The translations under genes and the position numbers were made by a program. From positions 29,059 through 93,058 of the forward strand of contig CAIOLM010000030.1 of the NCBI GenBank assembly GCA_903859205.1: DNA of 64,000 bases. The letters run 5' to 3'. This stretch comes from an uncultured Microbacteriaceae bacterium (lineage in GTDB: Bacteria > Actinomycetota > Actinomycetes > Actinomycetales > Microbacteriaceae). The notes under the pieces are model-generated. The model was given only the letters and a program-made list of their open reading frames with translations. It did not search any database and was not told where the DNA came from. Positions 9,257-17,156 of this stretch are shown here, in pieces (the first letter of the stretch is position 1; every line of letters begins with the position of its first letter).

Positions 9257-10594
9257 ATGACTACGCCTGTTGAAACCAGCACCCACCCGCAGGAGCGAAA
9301 GATCGTTACCGCGATCCCTGGCCCCAAGTCGCAGGCAATGCACGAGCGCCGAAAGAACGCCGTCTCGAACGGTGTCGGCGCAGCTCTTCCGGTCTACATT
9401 GCCAGCGCGCACGGTTCGGTCGTCGTCGACATCGATGGCAACCAGTTCATCGACATGGCCTCGGGAATTGGCGTGACGACCATCGGTCACACCGACCCTG
9501 CCGTGGTCAGCGCGGTTCAGAATCAGGTCGCCAACTTCACCCACACGTGCTTTACCGTGACTCCTTACGAAGACTACGTTCGCGTGGCCGAGCTGCTGGC
9601 TCAGCATTCCCCCGGAACCCACGCCAAGAAGGCCGTGCTCGTGAACTCGGGCGCTGAAGCCGTCGAGAACGCGATCAAGATTGCCCGCAAGTACACCGGC
9701 AAGAACGCGGTGGGTGTTCTCGACCACGCGTATCACGGTCGCACCAACATGACCATGGCCATGAACTTCAAGAACTCGCCCTATGCCACCGGCTACGGCT
9801 CGCTCGGTACTGCCGTGTTCCGTGCCCCGAGCTCGTATCCCTTCCACGATGGCCTTTCGGGTGAAGAGGCGGCCAAGAGCACCATCTGGTACCTCGAGAA
9901 GCAGGTCGGCGCTCAAGACTTGGCCTGCATCTTCGTCGAGCCCATCCAGGGCGAAGGCGGATTCATGGTGCCGGCCGACGGCTACCTTAACGCCATCCAG
10001 GCGTGGTGCACCGAGAACAACGTTGTGTTCGTGGCCGATGAGGTGCAGGCAGGTATGGCACGCTCTGGCGCGTACTTCTCAAGTGAGACGTTCGGCCTCG
10101 TTCCTGACCTCATCACCACCGCCAAGGGCATTGCCGGCGGCATGCCGCTTGCTGGTGTTGTCGGTCGCGCCGAAATCATGGATGCCTCACACCCCGGCGG
10201 ACTCGGCGGCACCTTCGGCGGAAACCCGGTTGCCTGTGCCGCAGCCGTTGCTGTCTTCGACCAGATCGAAAAAGAGGGCCTGCTCGCCGAGGCTCGTCGC
10301 GTTGAGAAGGTGTTCGGTGGCGGTCTTCGCGACCTGCAAGCCAAGCACCCCATCATCGGTGAGGTACGCGGCAAGGGTGCCATGCTCGCGATTGAAATTG
10401 TGCAGCCTGGAACCAAAGACCCCAACCCGCAGGCGGTCACGAGCATCGTTCAGTACTGCTTCGAGCGCGGTGTGCTGCTGCTCAACGCCGGCACGAACTA
10501 CAACGTCATCCGCTTCTTGCCGAGCGTCAAGACGAGCGACGTTCAGCTGGCTGACGTGCTGAGCGTGCTCGACGAAGCAATCAGCGCTCTCTAA
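9257..10594 (+). CDS. gabT: 4-aminobutyrate aminotransferase (PLP class III)
   Basis: Transfers the amino group of GABA to 2-oxoglutarate, giving succinic semialdehyde. The 445 residues are a full class III aminotransferase: the phosphate-binding NSGAEAVENAIK (about 130), the aspartate of VADEVQAG (about 251) and the PLP lysine in TTAKGIAGGMPL (Lys290). The N-terminus (IPGPKSQAMHERRKNAVSNG) matches actinobacterial GabT. It is followed after 8 nt by an asparaginase gene on the same strand, so both nitrogen-salvage genes probably share a transcript. Its aldehyde dehydrogenase partner is not adjacent; an ALDH lies 7 kb away. Confidence 0.94.
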   Translation: MTTPVETSTHPQERKIVTAIPGPKSQAMHERRKNAVSNGVGAALPVYIASAHGSVVVDIDGNQFIDMASGIGVTTIGHTDPAVVSAVQNQVANFTHTCFTVTPYEDYVRVAELLAQHSPGTHAKKAVLVNSGAEAVENAIKIARKYTGKNAVGVLDHAYHGRTNMTMAMNFKNSPYATGYGSLGTAVFRAPSSYPFHDGLSGEEAAKSTIWYLEKQVGAQDLACIFVEPIQGEGGFMVPADGYLNAIQAWCTENNVVFVADEVQAGMARSGAYFSSETFGLVPDLITTAKGIAGGMPLAGVVGRAEIMDASHPGGLGGTFGGNPVACAAAVAVFDQIEKEGLLAEARRVEKVFGGGLRDLQAKHPIIGEVRGKGAMLAIEIVQPGTKDPNPQAVTSIVQYCFERGVLLLNAGTNYNVIRFLPSVKTSDVQLADVLSVLDEAISAL

Positions 10595-10602
10595 CTCGCA
10601 AC

Positions 10603-11598
10603 GTGGAGACCTTTAGCGCCGCCGATGCCGTTGAGCTGGCGGTCGTTGAGCGCAGCGGATTTGTCGAGTCTCGTCACGTCGGCTCGCTCATCGTTCTCGA
10701 CCCTCAAGGTGAACCACTTCTGAGCATGGGCGACCCCAACGCTCTGGTTTTTGGGCGCTCTGCCCTTAAGCCTTTTCAGGCCACGGCAGCAATTGCCAGT
10801 GGAGCTAACGTCACCAACGAATACGCGGCGATTGTGTCGGCCAGCCACACCGGCACAGAAGAACACGTCCGCTTGGTGCGTCAGATTCTGCACGGCGCAG
10901 GACTCACGCCTGATGCCCTCGCCTGCCCGGCCGACTGGCCCGGAGACGTGAAGGCCCAAGACCGCGTGGTGCTCGAGGGCGGCAGCAAATCTCCGATCTA
11001 CATGAACTGCTCGGGCAAACACGCGGGCATGCTCTTGGCATGCGTGGCGAACGGATGGCCGATACAGGGCTACCTCGACCCCGCGCATCCCATGCAGCTC
11101 AAAGTGGTCGAGGTCATCGAGCGCTTTACCGGCGAAAAGGTGGGCCACAGCGGTGTCGACGGATGCGGTGCCCCCGTGCACGCGATCTCGCTTACGGCCC
11201 TCGCTCGAGGGATTCGCGCAATTAGTCAGGCTTCTCCCGATTCTCCCTTCGGTCTGTATCGCGCCGCAGCCACAGTGAACTCGGCGATGCGTCGCTTCGG
11301 TTGGGTCATCGAGGGCCCCGGTGGCGCCGACACCGCCATCATCAACCGCCTCGGATTGCTTTCGAAGCAGGGAGCTGAAGGTGTGATGGTCTTGGCTGCC
11401 GCCGATGGCACGACCGTTGCTCTCAAGGTGCTCGACGGCAACCTTCGCGTTGCTGCGGTTGTTGCCCTGCACGCTCTAGCTCGCGTGGGATCTTTGCCAC
11501 TAGCCGAGATGAACGCTGCTATCGGAGACCTGGACCTTGATGTTTATGGTGGCGGTCGCCCCGTCGGCGCTGTGCGCTCGACCATCCCGATGTTCTAG
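10603..11598 (+). CDS. L-asparaginase II family protein
   Basis: A 331-residue protein of the asparaginase II family (the R. etli AnsA-like type, unrelated to E. coli AnsA/AnsB), predicted to hydrolyse asparagine to aspartate and ammonia. Family signatures are visible: FGRSALKPFQA (about residues 50-60), SASHTGTEEHV, NCSGKHAGML (about 140) and GVDGCGAPVHA (about 185). The GTG start at 10603 lies 8 nt after gabT; no strong Shine-Dalgarno is seen. The stop codon sits inside a perfect 16-bp palindrome. Substrate assignment is by family only. Confidence 0.88.
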   Translation: METFSAADAVELAVVERSGFVESRHVGSLIVLDPQGEPLLSMGDPNALVFGRSALKPFQATAAIASGANVTNEYAAIVSASHTGTEEHVRLVRQILHGAGLTPDALACPADWPGDVKAQDRVVLEGGSKSPIYMNCSGKHAGMLLACVANGWPIQGYLDPAHPMQLKVVEVIERFTGEKVGHSGVDGCGAPVHAISLTALARGIRAISQASPDSPFGLYRAAATVNSAMRRFGWVIEGPGGADTAIINRLGLLSKQGAEGVMVLAAADGTTVALKVLDGNLRVAAVVALHALARVGSLPLAEMNAAIGDLDLDVYGGGRPVGAVRSTIPMF

Positions 11599-11604
11599 AA
11601 CATC
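11589..11604. repeat. Perfect 16-bp palindrome over the asparaginase stop codon
   Basis: GATGTTCT followed directly by AGAACATC, with the TAG stop inside it. It may be an operator for the following gene (about 70 nt away) or a short hairpin; no T-run follows. Resemblance to a known regulator site was not recognised. Confidence 0.35.
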
Positions 11605-11672
11605 CAAGATTTGCCCAACGAGCCCTTCGGGAACAGCGAACACGCAGGTTTACCGCGTGACAACAGGGTTGA

Positions 11673-12863
11673 ATGGACGAGATGAAACTTACTCGACTGC
11701 GGGCTGCGCTCATTGCGGTGACATCCGTGGTCGCCGCCTCTGTTGTGCTCACCGCACTTCCCGCTTCGGCTATTACCGACAACGAGGGCTACGACTTCTC
11801 GTGGCCGCAGTGTGCCGGCCCGACCTCGTCGCACATTACAAACTTGCCGGCACCGGGCGCCACCAACGTCATCGGGGTCGATGGCGGAAAGATTTTTGCG
11901 AAGAACAATTGCCTGGTCGACTTGCTTAAGTGGGCTAAATCCAAGCCCATTCAGTTGTACGCCAATACCGGCAACCCCGGACCGACCCTTTATTCCCGCA
12001 GCGGCCGGGTCGCATCGCAAATCAGCGGATGGCCGATTCCCTCGCGCGACCGCAACGCCGCGAACCGCCCGAAGCCGTGCACCAATGCCGCCCCCGATAG
12101 CGTCAACTGCGCCTACGACTATGGCTACAAGGGCGCAAAAGCCAGCTACGCTCACGCGGTAGCCGCGTTCAGGGCGGCCGGCATTGGCTACGCACCGAAT
12201 GCAGTGAACTGGTGGCTCGACCTGGAGAGCGCGAACACCTGGCGCGGGCATGACGCTGAATACCCAGAGCCCCGCCGGACCGGGCTTCGTCAAGCCAATC
12301 TCGATGTGCGAAATCGCGCATCGATGCTCGGCGCCCACGACTACTTGGTCAACGTCGCACACGTGAAGCAACTTGGCTTCTATAGCTCACCCAATGAGTG
12401 GGCCATGATCATGAACACCACCACTCTCTTTGCCAATAGTCCCTATTGGTTCCCGATCGGTGGGGCCACGAGTGCAGATGCACTGGCTGCCTGCTCCGAT
12501 ACCCGAAACGTCACCGGTAGCGGCCTGCCGGTGATGGTGCAGTACCAAGTTGCCGGGGTCGACATCAACCAGCAGTGCTTCCCGCCAACTTCCGTTACAT
12601 CTTCGGGCGGAACAAGCGTGGCGGTCAGATCACCACTGCGGCTCACGGCCACAGTCACCGGAGGCAACGCTCAACCCCTGTACGGTGTCCGCGTTTACTT
12701 CGTTCTCAACGCTAAGACGTACTCTGCCGTGACGAACGCGCTGGGAGTCGCGTCGGTTCGCGTGGTCAGTCCATCTGTCATCGGCAGTTACCCTCTCACC
12801 GCCACGCTATTTACAAATTCGTACACCGGATCTTCCACGACAAGTGCGGTGGATGTGCACTAG
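11673..12863 (+). CDS. Secreted GH25-like TIM-barrel protein with a C-terminal Ig-like domain
   Basis: A 396-residue exported protein. Residues 1-33 form a signal peptide (basic start, hydrophobic core, LPASA cleavage site). The mature part resembles a poorly studied actinobacterial secreted family with a lysozyme-like (GH25) TIM barrel: YDFSWPQC at the start, VIGVDGGK, a YANTGNPGP strand end, WWLDLESANTW with acidic residues at a strand end as in GH25 active sites, and GFYSSPNEW. Conserved cysteines suggest disulfides. About residues 305-396 look like an invasin/Ig-type beta sandwich. ATG at 11673 is used; an ATG three codons on (11682) is also possible. Cell-wall hydrolysis is an inference only. 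Confidence 0.82.
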   Translation: MDEMKLTRLRAALIAVTSVVAASVVLTALPASAITDNEGYDFSWPQCAGPTSSHITNLPAPGATNVIGVDGGKIFAKNNCLVDLLKWAKSKPIQLYANTGNPGPTLYSRSGRVASQISGWPIPSRDRNAANRPKPCTNAAPDSVNCAYDYGYKGAKASYAHAVAAFRAAGIGYAPNAVNWWLDLESANTWRGHDAEYPEPRRTGLRQANLDVRNRASMLGAHDYLVNVAHVKQLGFYSSPNEWAMIMNTTTLFANSPYWFPIGGATSADALAACSDTRNVTGSGLPVMVQYQVAGVDINQQCFPPTSVTSSGGTSVAVRSPLRLTATVTGGNAQPLYGVRVYFVLNAKTYSAVTNALGVASVRVVSPSVIGSYPLTATLFTNSYTGSSTTSAVDVH

Positions 12864-12866
12864 CGT
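12861..12866 (+). promoter_or_regulatory. Predicted -10 element for ald (leaderless)
   Basis: TAGCGT, 6 nt, then the ald ATG. The hexamer begins with the stop codon of the preceding gene, so the promoter would be embedded in that gene's end. Confidence 0.45.
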
Positions 12867-12872
12867 GCAAGT

Positions 12873-13988
12873 ATGCGCATCGGCATTCCAACCGAAGTCA
12901 AGAACAACGAGTTTCGAGTAGCAGTTACTCCCTCGGGGGTGCACGAACTTGTCTCCGCGGGACACCGCGTGCTGATGCAAGCGGGGGCGGGGCTGGGATC
13001 AGGTATTACCGACTCCGAATTTGTGGGGGCGGGAGCCACTCTCTCGACAGAGGCCGGTGAGTTGTGGGCGGACAGCGAGCTCATCCTCAAGGTCAAAGAA
13101 CCGCAGCCGAGCGAATTTCCGTTCTTTAGGGCTGACCTCACCATATTCACGTTCCTGCACCTAGCCGCGGAGCCCGAGCTGACCACCGAACTACTCGCCT
13201 CGGGAATCACCGGAATCGCATATGAAACCGTTCAGCTCGAGAATCGGTCGCTGCCTCTTCTCGCTCCGATGAGTGAAGTTGCCGGCAGGCTTTCGGTTAT
13301 CGCCGGGGCACATGCCATGACAGCGCCGGCGGGGGGCGGGGGGCTGCTCTTGCCCGGAACGCCAGGGACGCACTCGGCCAACGTGGTCGTCTTGGGCGGA
13401 GGAGTCGCTGGCACCAATGCGACCCAGGTTGCCGCCGGCATGGGTGCCCGAGTCACGGTGCTCGACACGAACCTCGCTCGATTGCGCGAACTTGACGCAA
13501 TTTATCAGGGCCGCATTCAAACCATCGCTTCGAGCACTCTCGAGATTCAGCGCGCACTTCTCGAGGCCGACCTGGTGATTGGCTCAGTTCTCATTCCCGG
13601 GGCTCGCGCGCCGAAGTTGGTCGGCAATGATCTTGTGCGGCGCATGAAGCCCGGAAGTGTTCTGGTTGACATCGCTATCGACCAAGGGGGATGCTTCGAA
13701 GACTCTCACCCCACTACCCACGCAGAGCCCACCTTCCGAGTGCACAACTCGCTCTTCTATTGCGTTGCGAATATGCCCGGTGCCGTTCCGCGGACCTCAA
13801 CCTATGCGCTCTCCAACGCGACGCTTCCGTATGTGCGGGCCATAGCCAACGCCGGATGGCGCGACGCACTGAGCGCCGACCTGTCGCTTCGACGGGGGCT
13901 GAACACTCACTCAGGGTCACTCTTCAACGAGTCTGTCGCCGCTGCTCACGGGCTGCCCACCCAAAACATCGACGCTCTGTTCGGCTAG
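12873..13988 (+). CDS. ald: Alanine dehydrogenase
   Basis: NAD-dependent interconversion of alanine with pyruvate and ammonia. The 371 residues match the family length. The N-terminus MRIGIPTEVKNNEFRVAVTP is the Ald/PNT signature, with the conserved lysine and arginine that hold pyruvate (K at about 73 in LKVKEPQ, R15). The catalytic histidine is in TFLHLAAEPEL (about 95). The NAD fold follows with the glycine motif VLGGGVAGTNA (about 173-183). The last 72 nt overlap, tail to tail, with the FtsK-like gene on the other strand; both reading frames look genuine. Confidence 0.95.
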   Translation: MRIGIPTEVKNNEFRVAVTPSGVHELVSAGHRVLMQAGAGLGSGITDSEFVGAGATLSTEAGELWADSELILKVKEPQPSEFPFFRADLTIFTFLHLAAEPELTTELLASGITGIAYETVQLENRSLPLLAPMSEVAGRLSVIAGAHAMTAPAGGGGLLLPGTPGTHSANVVVLGGGVAGTNATQVAAGMGARVTVLDTNLARLRELDAIYQGRIQTIASSTLEIQRALLEADLVIGSVLIPGARAPKLVGNDLVRRMKPGSVLVDIAIDQGGCFEDSHPTTHAEPTFRVHNSLFYCVANMPGAVPRTSTYALSNATLPYVRAIANAGWRDALSADLSLRRGLNTHSGSLFNESVAAAHGLPTQNIDALFG

Positions 13989-16277
13989 GGCAACGGGGGG
14001 CTCAGCTTGCTGCGCCCGCACTCGGACGCGGCGGTAGCTTCCGTCGGCGCGAAGTTCGATGATTGTGCCGACGTGGGGTGGCGGCAACGGATGTGGCGAG
14101 AGGCGCAGGGCGCGAGCATCTGCGGGCGAGCATCCGTCAAGAAAGATTCGTGCGGACTCATCTCGGTTTGTAGCGAACATCCACTCTTCGGGGGACATCA
14201 CGCGCGCCGGCGTTGCCGTGTCAGCGTCGCCAATGGCACGCCCTCGCTTGGTATGAGGCGTGAGCACGACATCTCGCTGCTGCAACGAAATCGTGGGCAC
14301 AACGAGGTCTGCCACCGGGGAGGGCGCGGGATCTGCTTGATAGATGCGCAACACCTCCTCGTTCAGCAGGCCGCGCGCACCCTGCCCCGCGTGCGCTGGA
14401 CCCGTTGCCCACGAGAGCTCTACCTCACACGTTGACATCGACGACAAGCGCCCGCGTAGCTGGGAGTTCATGGCCAGACCAATCACCACCGGGGCACCCC
14501 GAGACAACAGATTGATGCTCTGACGAACGAGCTCATCGAGGAATTCATCGCGCCAGGCCATCGGCAAGGATGCCACGGCCTCGTCGAGACATGGAATGAC
14601 GAGGGCATCACGCTGCACCGATACGCACCCAAGCAGTTGATCCCACGCGCCAGCACCGTGCCCGGCTAACACGCGGGTGTTATCGAGACCTTGGGCCTGG
14701 AGCACTGCAATAAGCGCTCTGCGGGAGCCCGTGTCACCCACAGCCAGCATTGCGCCGTCTCTCGGGTGCCATCGCCGAGTTGCGCGAACCATCTCGTCGT
14801 GGTCGTCGAGAGTTCCCAGGGCGAAGCCTTCGGTCAGCGTGCGGGTGAGTGGCTGTGCAGGGACGGGCAGAGGTGCTTGCAGCGGCTCGAGCCAGAGCGA
14901 TTCACTTGTGACACGGGGTGCGTAACGAGCCGATGGGTTGCTGTCGCCGGCTTCGTCGGCTGCGCTCACCTGAAGGGCCGCCACCGGCCGACCGGAACGC
15001 AGGATGAAACCCGCTCCCGGCCTCAGCAACGCGCTCGACGCTCGACTATCACCCAGTATCGAACTCGATTCGGCTGCCTCAGCCACCCGAAAGCACGCGC
15101 GCAGGGCGAGGTTGGCTGAGAGCGGTTCCAGACCCGACCCCATGAAACGCTGAGTGGCAAGGACCAGGTGTATTCCCAGGGCCCGCCCGCGCGCTGCGAT
15201 GTCAGCGAAAATCTCGCCTGTCTTGCCGTATTGCCGAGAGAGCGCCTGGAACTCGTCGACAACAACGACAACTTTGGCAGGGCGCTCATCGGCTTCCAGC
15301 TGAGTAACCGAGGAAACACCGGCAGCAAACATGACTCGCTCACGCGAACGAACAAGGGCACAGAGACCCTCGAGCGCCGCGTGCACTGCGAGGGGTTCGA
15401 GATCAGTCACGAGATGGCGCACGTGAGGAAGGCCTGCTACTCGAGCAAAGGAACCACCACCCTTGAAGTCGAAAACGGCAAAGGCTAGCTCCTGTGATGA
15501 GTGAGCTTCGGCGAGTGATTTCGTGAGCGCAATCAAGAATTCGGTCTTGCCCGAACCCGTCGTGCCAATGACCATGGCATGCGGCCCGTCTACCTCGAGG
15601 TCAATGTCGCCTGGCTCGACACAGAGCCCAGGAGCACGCCACTGGGTCAGCACGGGCGCAACGGTCTCGGGTACAAGATCGACTTCGAGATCATCAATCA
15701 CAGCCTCGTGACCGAGCTGGTCAACCAGCTTTCCGCGACCGGTTGCGTTGACCTCGAGCCGCCACCGAAACGACCGCTGTGGCTCCCCCGTCACAACTTC
15801 AGGGCTGCGTTCGTGCGGAGCGTACTCGAGGGCCGCCGAAAGTCGCAGAGCGAGAGCCGCAGCTTCGGCCAGAGGAACCGGTCCGGTTACGCAACACCCG
15901 CCCGCAAGGTCGACGGCGAGAACGCGGACTTGCTTCGCCCGCACGATTGTGCCCACACGTACGCGCCTTGTCGAGGGTGCGGGAAGGTTACAGCTCCACC
16001 AGGTGACCGGAGAGCTCTGGGTGACGAGATTCAGCGGGTCAGCCCGGTGCGCGTCGGGCGCCCAGCGCGCGTCGGTCTCGGTTGCTCGCTGCCTACGCTG
16101 GGCAACGACTCGCTCTACGATCTGCACGACGAGCACGGCGCTCGTGGACAGCCCAAACATCAGCGAAAGTGGGCTCCCCAGTGTGAATGCGACCACGAGA
16201 GTGCCGAGCAGGCTGATGCAGGCGGTGATGAGGAGAGAGCGCATCCAAGGAATTGTGTCGGATGCGCACCCGCCCAC
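13917..16277 (-). CDS. FtsK/SpoIIIE-type membrane ATPase, type VII secretion-like
   Basis: A 786-residue protein with two transmembrane helices near the N-terminus (about residues 12-55), a linker domain, then an FtsK/SpoIIIE P-loop ATPase: Walker A GTTGSGKTE (238-246) and Walker B VVVVVDEF (336-343). The ATPR-like sensor ATQRFMGSG is also present. A second ATPase-like module (about 480-690) is degenerate: its P-loop position reads GDTGSRRA, without lysine. This resembles EccC-like coupling ATPases of type VII secretion rather than chromosome translocase FtsK, as there are no four TM helices or gamma domain. No WXG100 or other ESX gene is nearby. The start is GTG at 16277, or ATG at 16244. 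The 5' neighbour is a PP2C phosphatase 14 nt away. Confidence 0.85.
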   Translation of the reverse strand: MGGCASDTIPWMRSLLITACISLLGTLVVAFTLGSPLSLMFGLSTSAVLVVQIVERVVAQRRQRATETDARWAPDAHRADPLNLVTQSSPVTWWSCNLPAPSTRRVRVGTIVRAKQVRVLAVDLAGGCCVTGPVPLAEAAALALRLSAALEYAPHERSPEVVTGEPQRSFRWRLEVNATGRGKLVDQLGHEAVIDDLEVDLVPETVAPVLTQWRAPGLCVEPGDIDLEVDGPHAMVIGTTGSGKTEFLIALTKSLAEAHSSQELAFAVFDFKGGGSFARVAGLPHVRHLVTDLEPLAVHAALEGLCALVRSRERVMFAAGVSSVTQLEADERPAKVVVVVDEFQALSRQYGKTGEIFADIAARGRALGIHLVLATQRFMGSGLEPLSANLALRACFRVAEAAESSSILGDSRASSALLRPGAGFILRSGRPVAALQVSAADEAGDSNPSARYAPRVTSESLWLEPLQAPLPVPAQPLTRTLTEGFALGTLDDHDEMVRATRRWHPRDGAMLAVGDTGSRRALIAVLQAQGLDNTRVLAGHGAGAWDQLLGCVSVQRDALVIPCLDEAVASLPMAWRDEFLDELVRQSINLLSRGAPVVIGLAMNSQLRGRLSSMSTCEVELSWATGPAHAGQGARGLLNEEVLRIYQADPAPSPVADLVVPTISLQQRDVVLTPHTKRGRAIGDADTATPARVMSPEEWMFATNRDESARIFLDGCSPADARALRLSPHPLPPPHVGTIIELRADGSYRRVRVRAQQAEPPVALAEQSVDVLGGQPVSSGDRLVEE

Positions 16278-16291
16278 GCAGGCCGATCGAG

Positions 16292-17092
16292 TTAGGCGTG
16301 GATAAGTGGCGGGTTAACCCCGTGCACGTCAATCACGACAAGGGTGACATTGTCGCGACCGCTATTGCCAAGCGCGGCCTTGAGTAGGTCGTCGACCGCG
16401 TCTTGCGGCGTGGGCGAAGAGTCAAGAAAGTGAGCGATACCGGCGTCGGTGATTTCTTTGGTCAAACCGTCGGAGCACAGCAGCAGGCGCATTCCCGGCT
16501 CGACATCGAAGAAGAAGTAGTCGGGAATCGGCTCTTCAATGAGGCCGACCGCTCGCGTGATGACGTTAGCGTGCGGGTGGTAATCGGCTTCTTCGCGGGT
16601 GATTTGGCCGGCATCCACCAGCTGCTGAACCACCGAGTGGTCAACCGTCACCTGAAGGAGCTCGTGGTCTTTCATAACGTATACGCGTGAGTCACCGATG
16701 TTGAAGATGGCCCAGCACACTGCCTCATTGTGAACGATGAGCGCAGCGCCGGTAACGGTTGTGCCCGCACCGCGTTGATCGACGGTGAGCACATCCTCGA
16801 GTGCGGCCACACCCGAGACCAGAGCCGACTCGATTGCCTCGGTCGACGTGAATCCCGGCGCCTCGATGGTGGCGAGGCCACGCACGACGGCGTCGCTGGC
16901 TAGGTCACCGGCGGAGTGACCGCCCATGCCGTCGGCGACTGCGAAGACGGGAGGTGCGACAACAAAACTGTCTTCGTTGTCGGCGCGGTGGTGGCCGACG
17001 TCGGTAACAGCGGCCCACGAGAGCGTGACGCTTGCTCGGGTCGACTCGTCGGTCACGGTGTGACCAGACGCGTTCTTACCGATAGCCGTCAC
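16292..17092 (-). CDS. PP2C-family Ser/Thr protein phosphatase
   Basis: A 266-residue soluble PPM phosphatase that removes phosphate from Ser/Thr with two metal ions. The metal-binding motifs are visible: RADNEDSF (about 37-44), ADGMGGHSAGD (about 53-63), GDSRVYV (about 127) and SDGLTKEITD (about 207-216), plus GRDNVTLVVI at the end. No membrane segment is present. The GTG start at 17092 has GGAG 8 nt upstream. The gene lies 14 nt before the FtsK-like ATPase, which suggests a shared function, perhaps phospho-control of a secretion or envelope process; no partner kinase is in the window. Confidence 0.93.
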   Translation of the reverse strand: MTAIGKNASGHTVTDESTRASVTLSWAAVTDVGHHRADNEDSFVVAPPVFAVADGMGGHSAGDLASDAVVRGLATIEAPGFTSTEAIESALVSGVAALEDVLTVDQRGAGTTVTGAALIVHNEAVCWAIFNIGDSRVYVMKDHELLQVTVDHSVVQQLVDAGQITREEADYHPHANVITRAVGLIEEPIPDYFFFDVEPGMRLLLCSDGLTKEITDAGIAHFLDSSPTPQDAVDDLLKAALGNSGRDNVTLVVIDVHGVNPPLIHA

Positions 17093-17156
17093 GACACAAA
17101 CTCCGCACGAAAGAAAGACAGGAAGGGCAGGACGCCCAGACCCCTCAGTCTACTTA

